Shown piece after piece: positions 10,301 to 15,937 of a DNA stretch of 64,000 nucleotides. The position numbers were made by a program, and so were the translations under genes. The stretch lies in assembly GCA_020636475.1 (NCBI GenBank), contig JACJXU010000007.1, forward strand, positions 73,934 through 137,933. Reading direction: 5' to 3'. This DNA is from Chitinophagales bacterium. GTDB lineage: Bacteria; Bacteroidota; Bacteroidia; Chitinophagales; UBA2359. Each line of letters starts with the position of its first letter. Position 1 is the stretch's first letter. Below the pieces are notes generated by a model that saw only the letters and a program-made list of their open reading frames with translations, had not been told where the DNA came from and made no database searches.

Positions 10301-12047
10301 CGCAACCTCTGCTATCATCAAACTGTAGGGTAAATGTCCAACAATCAGTAAAACTTTCGTCATCAGCACTTATCGTACCACCGCTTAAATAAAAAGTGGA
10401 ATCATTTTCAACAATAATATTAGCAGGTGAAGTTTGTCCTTCGTGATTGATAAGTGCTGATAGCGGTGAAAAATCCGAACTGCTGGTACTTACTCTCAAG
10501 CGCACTTGTGCATCTGGGCAGGTAACATTTTGGAATAAGTAAGAATAACAATACTCGTAGCTAACGGTTTGGGTTGGTTGTGTAATAACTGCATCTCCTT
10601 CGATATAAGCAAAAGCTGAAGGCGATGAACGAACATTGAAAATAGTACGCGATTTAGGGTCTTTAGGATTGCCACATTGGTCTTCGTAGTTTACCGCAAA
10701 AATTAAATCGCTGGTACAAGAATTTAAATTTAATTGACCACATTCTACGCCAAAGCAGTTGCGCTCGTAGGTAAGCGTGAAGGAAAAAGAATCGCCTATT
10801 GCCATTTCTCCGGCAAAACCATCATCATCAATATCTTCCAAAATACCTAAGTCACTTATATTAACAATGTATCCGTTGCTGGTAGTGCTTAATGTCGGCA
10901 CCACCGGAACGTTATTTATATAAAAAGTATTTACATTGTAAGCATCTAAAAACGGGCTATCGTCACAGTTTGTTTTTATTTCTACCCAAATATCGCGGGC
11001 GTACCCTGCGCCGGGCGTAACTTCACTTCCGTTATTGGTTACGGTATAAGTAAAGTAATTTTCCTCACACAAAGTTGATTCGGACTGGTCGCTTACCGCA
11101 ATATTCATTCTCGGCAAGCCTTGCCCAATATTGTATCCATTGGTAAGCATACTGCGCTGGCAAGTTTCATTTTCGCAACCCCAATATACTTCAAAATCGG
11201 TTAGTCTATTGTCGGGTTCGCACGTTAGTACTTTTACGGTTTCTATAATGACAAGTTCTTCCGATTCGTAAAAAATGCCATTTAACCCTACACTATTTAA
11301 CATACTGGTAGAAATTTGTGCAATAGAACTACTATCGGTATCGACGAAACTTAGGTTCTGCGTAATTCCAGTACTAAGGTTTGCTATTTGCATACTCTGC
11401 ATTTCTACGCCTCCATGATGAATGCTTTCGTAGGTGAAATCATCTACAAAAGCATTAATACCATCTTGCGATATTTTAATCTGCCGCGTATAAGTATCGC
11501 CCACATTTAAAACAGGATAATTGGGTGCAATTTCCAATAAATTTAAAAAAGGAATATAAATAGAAGTATTATACTCCAAAGGCGGCGTATAAACAAAACT
11601 TCCTCCTTGATAATTGAGCGTATAAGTTATATTAATCGGCTCAAGATTAATCCAGGAATCTACCACCGGACAACTACCTTCTACCAATACAAAAAGTATA
11701 AGGCTGTCTCCGGCAGCAATGTTGGGCAAGTTGAATACCGGCGTATTGGTAGTAGATACAATACTTTGGGTTATATTTGCACCTGAGTTGCTTCCTACAA
11801 AATTAGCATACTTCATGCCTTCCGGTAGAGCAAGTTTTAAGCTTGGACTAATTAAATTTGCATCGGCGGCAGCATTAATTTGCAATGCTAAAGTATCCGC
11901 AGCCCCACAAGGCACCAAATAATCGAAGTTGGGTATTCCTTCGGAAGTACTACCTCTCAAATCCGTGATGCAAACTCCTCCCGAAGTTGCATGGATATTT
12001 AAGCTGGCTAATAAAATAAACAAGAGAGTTGTTAAGTGATATTTCAT
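1..12047 (-). CDS. giant secreted multi-domain Ig/PKD-repeat surface protein (3' end outside window)
   Basis: The frame starts at ATG 12047 and was found in frame wherever sampled (near 8100, 2430 and 30), giving at least 4,015 codons with the C-terminus beyond base 1. The N-terminus (MKYHLTTLLFILLASLNIHA) is a signal peptide. Residues up to about 1,550 lack a short period; one segment (near 8,100, PVNFSAIAQNFGPAPIGAYD) resembles DUF11-type surface domains. The rest is about 30 tandem Ig-like domains of roughly 80 residues, with WYKDG-like cores and a terminal pattern such as YVTVTDNNGC. Proteins of this kind in Bacteroidota are exported by the type IX system and act as adhesins or gliding surface proteins. 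The T9SS sorting domain expected at the C-terminus cannot be seen. The family is recognised; adhesin function is inference. Confidence 0.85.
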   Translation of the reverse strand, partial: MKYHLTTLLFILLASLNIHATSGGVCITDLRGSTSEGIPNFDYLVPCGAADTLALQINAAADANLISPSLKLALPEGMKYANFVGSNSGANITQSIVSTTNTPVFNLPNIAAGDSLILFVLVEGSCPVVDSWINLEPINITYTLNYQGGSFVYTPPLEYNTSIYIPFLNLLEIAPNYPVLNVGDTYTRQIKISQDGINAFVDDFTYESIHHGGVEMQSMQIANLSTGITQNLSFVDTDSSSIAQISTSMLNSVGLNGIFYESEELVIIETVKVLTCEPDNRLTDFEVYWGCENETCQRSMLTNGYNIGQGLPRMNIAVSDQSESTLCEENYFTYTVTNNGSEVTPGAGYARDIWVEIKTNCDDSPFLDAYNVNTFYINNVPVVPTLSTTSNGYIVNISDLGILEDIDDDGFAGEMAIGDSFSFTLTYERNCFGVECGQLNLNSCTSDLIFAVNYEDQCGNPKDPKSRTIFNVRSSPSAFAYIEGDAVITQPTQTVSYEYCYSYLFQNVTCPDAQVRLRVSTSSSDFSPLSALINHEGQTSPANIIVENDSTFYLSGGTISADDESFTDCWTFTLQFDDSRGCGPIIQENIDFQVVYSCACANCYSSRACDSYVILIDNECGVGNCTGVVTEAINVERTTFGWIDNSMTTLANANMQGIELDRAYTCDHIEVTVNGTVDQLVGIDSLSGAGARLAIYTPNNELPLEYLNATFIVNGLPLTCAIPSPTQTVTQDILGNDVIYLDFDFSNCLANNEMFLYETDQLQAIINFKVTEANGYGSDMTLTQFVGGIFGKENGQNYGCKSKIADFYIANPAVMPLSRVTQEQYGCSGEIMVDGFLEIPATGGDDFLLEYRPWFGNLNATVFGLPEGFSYIQSSGLVEAKVGDQWISFPTDPLIQANGTILRFENIEAQWPIPDKTEGGLVYRFHFELRPSCQANGNGLITYQYSIDDNYYANAFDPSCVTQMEAESSAIVLYRPPQFVLNNLTPVVQGINKEASWLIEVCNVAEYDAGFSWLAFESESGAINFTEIEEVTDTQNPINYTLSSYNNNQNVWVNMGPFDGDNCRVFKLTATYSTCEVDEIKVRMGWNCLGNFINPNLSNACPNKEVKTLLLLQPEPASMQANLLDSSGPIDLCSDAFFELEFKNVSLGTIYDIKFDIILPLQGAEFVENSFSFAYPFDAPYIPISVIPEPIDTNILGIVYRFDATEFNTILAENGLVGIPTPDDLLNRFKIRFEVKTNCDFRSGDIFRFRAFGINACGKFSNGALQGAEQIIEGAEPPYNTQLVLTADPIQPCNPEPVNFSAIAQNFGPAPIGAYDFIRVRMPQGLSYVPGTSVAVSPANWALEEPSIVEIADGFQELNWQLPPNMPVNAIAQVDFKVDATNYAESCGSQGFGIETYTFGFLGCGDIAEPGYQVCFVEILTGNSIFNLTVEKPNLQFLQNQTDIYATCSGGPFEQLNTNIALQNYGIATLPGDYLTIKYIHDANANGVYDAADALLDTYVYTDVINAGQIINIERSILVSGGQACPLLLYVDDSENCVCLPSNLFFPEVQYDNVSDDVSVCSGASIELGCVAVPGYHYTWIYNDNYGNHLSCTDCANPIFSLENNTNQPITQTYTLITQRGNLSTSCTSSQSVTITITPSNNITANAQSVCEGQSIQLNGPAGGSQYSWLPLNGFGNPYVSNPIITPPVGTTTYILSYLDAYGCDATYSITIETEPLPEPEVIVSGDLSTCAGAGEIVLDAGAGYYSYAWFDASNPTAPIPVGSNQLFAPTVSGDYYVVVVSNTANQCEGVSSPPIPVTINEYVKPTILANGETEVCGGESVTLFIAGNYTNVQWYTENNPPPAQPVHTGLSFTTSTSGNYFVTATDENGCNGSSEPIIVTVHSLQAINITVANNDTDLCTGESVVLSVPNIFDEYMWTLNGNVISAAGNTLTVSQSGTYAIKAIDLNGCEVISDPVTITVHQFTPPQISAVGSTTVCEGQSVTFAVFGNYAQIQWYNANNPPPSGIVLGTGNVFTTTVSGNYLVYVSDNNGCSGTSTPATANILPPNATLSLLTNPIQDICEGETANLQVASGFFNYTWYHNGAIVSGSLNSFVASTGGTYFVTAQTFDGCEVMSETFTITVYPIPQPGIEVDGEQQFCEGENIILTLTEPHETYQWYRNGTAIPNATNEELIVSQNGNYYAVVSDNNCPGQTFEIPITVYPLPQVSITAGTNPVCEGETVSLTSSAGNYATRQWLRNGLLIYQANQSTITVSEPGIYSLEVTDANGCSNISNDIEIEFNPTPEVAIMLGGDNTFCEGGSVTAIATAGYVSYQWFVNGVATQNGASNQITIAQTTEVSVVATDVNACQGTAVPVQIITTPLPQPQIIAPITEICAGETATLAVQGAYPFVQWYLNDQLIPTATSSIIEVSQAGNYTVYVNNLNGCEGTSAPVSISVNPLPQPQFLETEFLVCGNDQLPITLVVAGNYNYYTWYKNGVQVVAQGNTTSTYQAYDAGIYTVEVTNANGCKGITGDAAEITVVPDMPVNLTADKYEICPGEVVEFDANANAEIFAWTPNDGSLSCLTCARPVATPTQTTTYTLTITDDFGCQKTESVTIIVHPEPNVNLTITDPEICEGQISSMVATAGFQNYDFYRNGITLVQSGTNNVLVTSEAGVYTVIATNQYGCSKPSSPQSLIVHDLPTPSLNIAGNINLCEGGSVSINTEVYSAYVWYLNDNVINGANNNVVTISQSGNVYVKVTDENGCEGTSSVVYIDVNSNPQPSVLAEQTEICQGETAELAVLGGYASVQWYLNGSIIPTGTSNNYFAVQSGAYTVSVTDFEGCSATSSAINIVVNPLPQVAVVPVNTEICQEDGETVLLTATPGYSTYNWYLNGGALVQSSSSNTYNAGQSGTYTVKVINENGCEGQSNGANILLKSIPPVNAGATDTQICLGESTQLFVNSNASNISWSPVQSLNCLNCPNPVATPTQTTTYTVSITDEEGCTATDQVTVQVLNTVAPSISVLGDIAVCQGESISLQASGGYVQYTWYKENGVIVQNGASSVFTTQVGGSYYVTAIGATGCPATSNMVAISFYEQPTVSIEFLSQNTFCEGGSVMLEANNNFSNYQWYANGILLQSGANNQFEVSNSANVYVVATNSNGCVAQSSTVVVNTNPLPNPVIIAPVTEICVGETTTLAVQGVYGEIQWYRNNVAIPTGTDNNLEVSQSGAYTVYVNDLAGCEGTSPVVQIIVNPLPTPHLVETSFLVCGETDLPVVLAVQESYAYYTWYYNGVEIVGQGAALQTFEAYSTGIYSVEVTNDKGCKAMSGETVNVLVPPSLPVNLTADKYEICPGEVVEFDANANAETFSWMPNNGSLNCLTCARPVATPTQTTTYTLTITDSYGCEKSESVTIVVKPTPNIVLNIGEESVCAGETTLITATQGFDNYKFYLNGITLVQAGSSNTLTTGIAGTYSVEVSDAEQCPAQSNTVSLSINENPEPTISLLGELNLCEGGNVSLQTTSDYAAYQWYINGQAAAGQTSPSIVLSNTAMVFVEVTDYNGCVGASASVFVNVSDNPEPTVLVGDIEFCQGESTTLAVLGNFANIQWFRNGAAISTAVDNTLTVTQSGNYTVAVTDLNNCSAVSSAIQIEVLPLPQVALTPVYTEICQNNNQPVTLTATFGYSQYNWYRNGNALVQTGTSNTYNAILNGTYVVEAINANGCSNTSNGVQVEIKEIPPVNIGATDTQICVGESSILFINSNASQITWSPATGLSCTTCANPIATPNATTTYTATIVSEEGCTASESITINVNSAAIPQISVSNPEICGNGGILLTATAGYNQYTWQNEQGVIVQQSSANTYTAYASGTYTVSVQTIGGCNAVSAPTEITIHSNPTVNISVSSEGNFCDGNVFTLTADAGFVNYVWYLNNTIVNGNNTNSILLQTSANVYVTVTDNNGCTASSPILVLSTNSTPTPEIVISSGDFCEGGSTLLSIPGNYSNYKWYKDGALIPTATTASLAVTEAGSYAVYVNNGAGCEGI
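715..5490 (-). repeat. two copies of a ten-domain (~2.39-kb) super-repeat
   Basis: Segments about 2,385-2,390 bp apart resemble each other more than adjacent domains do: 765-920 with 3150-3300, 1130-1200 with 3515-3590, 1361-1440 with 3751-3830, 1921-2178 with 4315-4557, and 2340-2440 with 4720-4820. This suggests duplication of a ten-domain block inside the giant surface-protein gene. Boundaries are approximate because I aligned only sampled stretches by eye. Confidence 0.65.
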
Positions 12048-12114
12048 AACTTGGCATTTATAATTATCTAATTGCTATTACTTTTTATTTTAAATCAATT
12101 TTTAAATTGCAAAC

Positions 12115-12144
12115 CAATTTTATAATAAATGTCTATCAATCAAA
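12115..12144 (-). promoter_or_regulatory. candidate promoter of the giant surface-protein gene
   Basis: Read on the minus strand, TTTG (12144-12141), 18 nt and TAAAATTG (12122-12115) match the Bacteroidota -33/-7 pattern TTTG/TAnnTTTG at all but one position. It would give a leader of about 60 nt before ATG 12047. The surroundings are very AT-rich, so a chance match is possible. Confidence 0.3.
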
Positions 12145-12326
12145 TAAAATGCCAAATTTTTAAAACCTATAAAAAAGCTTTTAGTTTATTAATAAGCAAT
12201 TGATTATTAGTTATTTATCACATAAAATACAAAACACTATTTATTTTATTAATTTTTTATCTTTTACAATATTTATGTAAAATTTTTAAGTTCAACTTTT
12301 AATTTTACGCAAAAAAAATATATAAC

Positions 12327-13127
12327 ATGATTTACTCTTTATCTTTAAGAAAACTGCAAAGCCATTTAGAAGAAACTTCGGTTTTTTATACAACTACGGT
12401 AGAAAATGAAAAAATTGACTTGAATCGTTGGGTGGGAAATAAAATAACTGTAAGTTTTGGCGATATTATTCATTGCGTAAGTTGTGGGAAAAAAATTCCA
12501 AAAACCTATGGCGAAGGATTTTGCTATCCTTGTTACATTTCCGTTCCCGAAAGTTCTCCTTGCATTATTCACCCCGAACTTTGCAAGGCACACTTAGGCG
12601 AAGGGCGCGATGTAGCTTGGGAAGAATCGCACCATAATCAGCCGCACATCGTATATTTGAGTTATACGGGTACACTAAAAATAGGCGTTACGCGAAATAT
12701 ACAAATTCCCTATCGCTGGATTGACCAAGGAGCTTCGCAAGCAATTGTTGTTGCTGAAACACCTTATCGAAAACTTGCCGGAGATATAGAAGTGGCACTG
12801 AAACAATATGTTGCCGATAAAACCAACTGGCGAAAAATGCTTACCAATTTTAGCGAAGAAAACTTAGATTTACAACAGGCAAAAACAAATTTGCTACAAT
12901 ACCTCTCTGCTGCGCTGGCACAATATGCCTTGAAAAATAGTACCATAAAATTGTTGGAATATCCGGTAATCGAATATCCGCAAAAAGTACAGTCGCTCAA
13001 ACTAACCAAAAACTTTCACTTGGAATCTACCCTTGTAGGCATAAAAGGTCAGTACCTCATTTTTGAAGAAGGAAACGTACTAAACGTGCGCAGCCACACA
13101 GGCTATTTCGTGCAAATACGTGTATAA
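12327..13127 (+). CDS. DUF2797 family protein
   Basis: This 266-residue protein matches the DUF2797 family, whose function is unknown. Two Cys pairs (CVSCGK near residue 51 and CYPC near 67) suggest a small metal-binding site. They are followed by family-typical stretches: a conserved CIIHPELC, then HIVYLSYTGTLKIGVTR, then IPYRWIDQGASQA, and finally DKTNWRKML. The VYL...KIGVTR...RW order is faintly reminiscent of GIY-YIG nuclease cores, which is only an inference. The gene diverges from the giant surface-protein gene across 279 bp of AT-rich spacer and converges on valS, ending 3 bp from it. No signal peptide or membrane segment is visible. Confidence 0.8.
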   Translation: MIYSLSLRKLQSHLEETSVFYTTTVENEKIDLNRWVGNKITVSFGDIIHCVSCGKKIPKTYGEGFCYPCYISVPESSPCIIHPELCKAHLGEGRDVAWEESHHNQPHIVYLSYTGTLKIGVTRNIQIPYRWIDQGASQAIVVAETPYRKLAGDIEVALKQYVADKTNWRKMLTNFSEENLDLQQAKTNLLQYLSAALAQYALKNSTIKLLEYPVIEYPQKVQSLKLTKNFHLESTLVGIKGQYLIFEEGNVLNVRSHTGYFVQIRV

Positions 13128-13130
13128 TTT

Positions 13131-15758
13131 TTATAGTTGCGCCAAGCGTTCTTGTAATACTTTCAGCTTGTTGTCGGCATCTTCCATTTTTTGTTGCTCT
13201 TTTGCTATTACATCTTGTGGTGCATTCTGTACAAATCGCTCATTCGACAACTTTTTGGCAACCGCAGCCTTAAATCCTTGCAGGTAATTTATTTCCTCTT
13301 CAATTTTTTGCTTTTCGGCAACTACATCAATCAACTTTCCGGTTTGTACCAAAATTTCGTCTTTGCCAATGCGCATAGAAACTGTATCGGCAGGTGCGTG
13401 GTCGTCAAAACTAATTTCCGCCAAACGAGCGCATTTCTGCAAAGTATGCAAAAATCCTTCATATCGTTGCGGTGCTGTGGTTTTTATCCAAACAGGTAGC
13501 ATATCGCTTTGTTTTAGTCCCTGTTTGTTGCGCAGGTCGCGTATTGCGCTAATAAATTCACGGACAATTTCGCCATTTTCAATAGCCGTATTGTTCCACG
13601 ATGTATCCCGTTGGGACCAAGATGCCACCATAATACTTTCCGATGCTTGGCGCGGCTTTAATTGCTGAAATACTTCTTCGGAAATAAAAGGCATAATAGG
13701 ATGCAGCATTTTCATTAATTGCTCGAAAAAGAAAATTGTTTTTTCGTAAGTTGGTGTGTCAATAGGTTCGCCATAAGGCGGTTTTACCATTTCCAAATAG
13801 CCGGAGCAAAAGTCGTCCCAAATAAAAGTATAAAGGGTTTTTAAAATTTCCGAAATTCTAAAATTGGCAAAATCCTGCTCAATATTGTGTAGTATTTGTT
13901 GCAATTTGTTCTCAAACCAGTCGATGGTTGCGGCATTTTGCTGCGTAGAAGCAATATTTTCTACGGGCTGCCAAGAAGAAACCAAACGAAGCGCGTTCCA
14001 TATCTTGTTGGCAAAATTGCGCCCTTGCTCGCACAGTTTTTCATCGAACAGCAAATCGCCGCCCGCAGGCGAAGCAAGCAACATTCCTACGCGTACACCA
14101 TCGGCACCATAAGTATCAATCAAATCAAGCGGGTCGGGCGAATTGCCCAAAGATTTGGACATTTTCCGTCCTTGCTTGTCGCGTACCATTCCGGTAAAAT
14201 AAACTGCCTCAAAAGGTTTTTCATTTTCCCATTCGTAGCCTGCCATAATCATGCGCGCTACCCAGAAAAATATAATGTCGAAACCCGTTACCAATACTTG
14301 CGTGGGATAATAATATTTTAGTTCGCTGTCCGATTCAAAGCCATTGAAAACAGAAATAGGCCACAGCCAAGAAGAAAACCATGTATCCACTACATCTTCA
14401 TCTTGACGCAAGTCGGCGAGGGTAAGTTGCGGATTTTTTTGTTGTGCCAAAATTAAGGCTGCTTCGGCTGTTTCGGCAACTACATAAGAACCATCGGACA
14501 AATAATACGCAGGAATGCGTTGTCCCCACCAAAGTTGGCGCGAAATACACCAATCTTTGATATTTTCCATCCAGTATTTGTACGTATTTTTAAAATGAGG
14601 TGGAAAAAATTTGATGTTGTCATTGAGAACATTGTCCAAAGCCGGCTTTGCTAAGGCAGCCATATCTACAAACCATTGTTCGGTAAGACGCGGTTCTATA
14701 ATTACATGGGTGCGCTCGGAATAACCTACTTTGTTGTGAAACTCTTCTACCTTTTCCAAAAGTTGTGCTTCTTCCAAAGCAGCAATCATTTTTTTGCGGG
14801 CTTCAAACCTGTCGGCACCGAGCCACATTCCGGCATTTTCATTGAGTTTTGCAGTTTCATCAAAAATATCAATGATAGGAAGTTGGTGTTTTTCACCCAA
14901 AATATAATCGTTTGGGTCGTGAGCGGGTGTAATTTTTAACGCTCCCGTACCAAATTCTCTGTCCACATATTCATCAAAAATGGCAGGGATTTTCCGTTTG
15001 GCAACAGGCACCATAAATTCTTTGCCGCGCAAATGCTGATAACGTTCATCTTCGGGGTGAAAGCAAAGTGCGGTATCGCCCAAAATAGTTTCGGGACGCG
15101 TAGTAGCTACCGTTATCCACTCATTTGAATTATCGGCAAGTACATAGCGAACAAAATACAACTTAGAGTTGGTTTCCTTGTGATATACTTCTTCGTCCGA
15201 AACAGCTGTTTTAGCGGCGGGGTCCCAATTCGTCATACGAAGACCTTTGTAAATAAGTCCTTTGTTGTACAAGTCCACAAAAACTTTGGTTACGGCATCA
15301 CTGAGTTCCGGTTCCATAGTAAAACGCGTGCGCTCCCAATCGCAAGAAGCTCCCAAGCGGCGCAGTTGGTGCAAAATAGTTCCGCCATATTTTTCCTTCC
15401 AAGCAAAAGCGTGTTCCAAAAAAGCGTCTCTACCAATATCCCATTTACTAATACCTTGTTCGCGTAGCTGGTTTACTACTTTGGCTTCGGTAGCAATGGA
15501 AGCATGGTCGGTGCCGGGCACCCAGCAAGCATTAAAACCACTCATTCGCGCTTTGCGTATCAGCACATCTTGTATGGTGTTGTTCAAAATGTGTCCCATG
15601 TGCAATACGCCCGTTACATTGGGCGGGGGCATTACAATGGTATAAGCCTTGCGCTGGTCGGGAATAGAGCGAAAAAAACCTTGTTTTAACCAATAGTCGT
15701 AATATTTTTTTTCTATTTCTATTGGATTATAGGTGCCGGATTGCTTGGAAGATTCCAT
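13131..15758 (-). CDS. valS: valyl-tRNA synthetase
   Basis: The 875-residue class I aminoacyl-tRNA synthetase attaches valine to tRNA-Val in the cytoplasm. The HIGH-type motif is HMGH at residues 53-56, just after PPPNVTG, and KMSKS lies at 532-536. The CP1 editing region with TTRPETILGDTA and the AWGQ-like IKDWCISRQLWWGQRIPAYY block are present, and the last 60 residues form the charged C-terminal coiled coil typical of ValRS. Length is normal and nothing is missing. It is divergent from the SulP-carbonic anhydrase gene across 179 bp that hold a 20-bp perfect palindrome and a TAnnTTTG element for each direction. Confidence 0.98.
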   Translation of the reverse strand: MESSKQSGTYNPIEIEKKYYDYWLKQGFFRSIPDQRKAYTIVMPPPNVTGVLHMGHILNNTIQDVLIRKARMSGFNACWVPGTDHASIATEAKVVNQLREQGISKWDIGRDAFLEHAFAWKEKYGGTILHQLRRLGASCDWERTRFTMEPELSDAVTKVFVDLYNKGLIYKGLRMTNWDPAAKTAVSDEEVYHKETNSKLYFVRYVLADNSNEWITVATTRPETILGDTALCFHPEDERYQHLRGKEFMVPVAKRKIPAIFDEYVDREFGTGALKITPAHDPNDYILGEKHQLPIIDIFDETAKLNENAGMWLGADRFEARKKMIAALEEAQLLEKVEEFHNKVGYSERTHVIIEPRLTEQWFVDMAALAKPALDNVLNDNIKFFPPHFKNTYKYWMENIKDWCISRQLWWGQRIPAYYLSDGSYVVAETAEAALILAQQKNPQLTLADLRQDEDVVDTWFSSWLWPISVFNGFESDSELKYYYPTQVLVTGFDIIFFWVARMIMAGYEWENEKPFEAVYFTGMVRDKQGRKMSKSLGNSPDPLDLIDTYGADGVRVGMLLASPAGGDLLFDEKLCEQGRNFANKIWNALRLVSSWQPVENIASTQQNAATIDWFENKLQQILHNIEQDFANFRISEILKTLYTFIWDDFCSGYLEMVKPPYGEPIDTPTYEKTIFFFEQLMKMLHPIMPFISEEVFQQLKPRQASESIMVASWSQRDTSWNNTAIENGEIVREFISAIRDLRNKQGLKQSDMLPVWIKTTAPQRYEGFLHTLQKCARLAEISFDDHAPADTVSMRIGKDEILVQTGKLIDVVAEKQKIEEEINYLQGFKAAVAKKLSNERFVQNAPQDVIAKEQQKMEDADNKLKVLQERLAQL

Positions 15759-15803
15759 ATATTTTTTAATTGATAAAATGATTTTTATTTAATAAATGAT
15801 GCG

Positions 15804-15811
15804 CAAAAATA
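15804..15811 (-). promoter_or_regulatory. candidate valS -7 element
   Basis: On the minus strand this reads TATTTTTG, a full match to TAnnTTTG, about 46 bp upstream of the valS ATG. No clear -33 TTTG is seen, because the corresponding position falls in the 15814-15833 palindrome. Confidence 0.35.
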
Positions 15812-15813
15812 AA

Positions 15814-15833
15814 AAAATCCTTTAAAGGATTTT
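15814..15833. promoter_or_regulatory. 20-bp perfect palindrome in the valS/sulP divergent region
   Basis: AAAATCCTTTAAAGGATTTT is its own reverse complement over 20 bp. It sits directly upstream of the valS -7 element, in the -15 to -35 interval, and 41 bp ahead of the sulP -7 element. The placement suits an operator. It could also form a hairpin in RNA, but no gene ends here, so a terminator role is unlikely. Confidence 0.45.
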
Positions 15834-15873
15834 AACATATTATTGTTACGACATTTATAAACATTTTTTGGAT

Positions 15874-15881
15874 TAGTTTTG
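15874..15881 (+). promoter_or_regulatory. candidate sulP-CA -7 element
   Basis: TAGTTTTG is a full match to TAnnTTTG, 57 bp upstream of the ATG at 15938. A well-spaced -33 element was not found. Confidence 0.3.
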
Positions 15882-15937
15882 TTAAGGCTGCAAAAGTCAT
15901 TTCTTTTTAATTTAAAAAATTCCCAAAAACTTATTGT

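Noticed and set aside
769-11922. Several plus-strand frames of 60-131 codons within the first 12 kb
   Set aside because: They recur at the same phase of the 238-bp domain repeat and are antisense images of the long minus-strand frame. They have no family-like sequence and no spaced start signals.
12366-12593. Antisense frames inside the DUF2797, valS and sulP-CA genes
   Set aside because: Each overlaps a well-supported gene entirely and shows no recognisable family.
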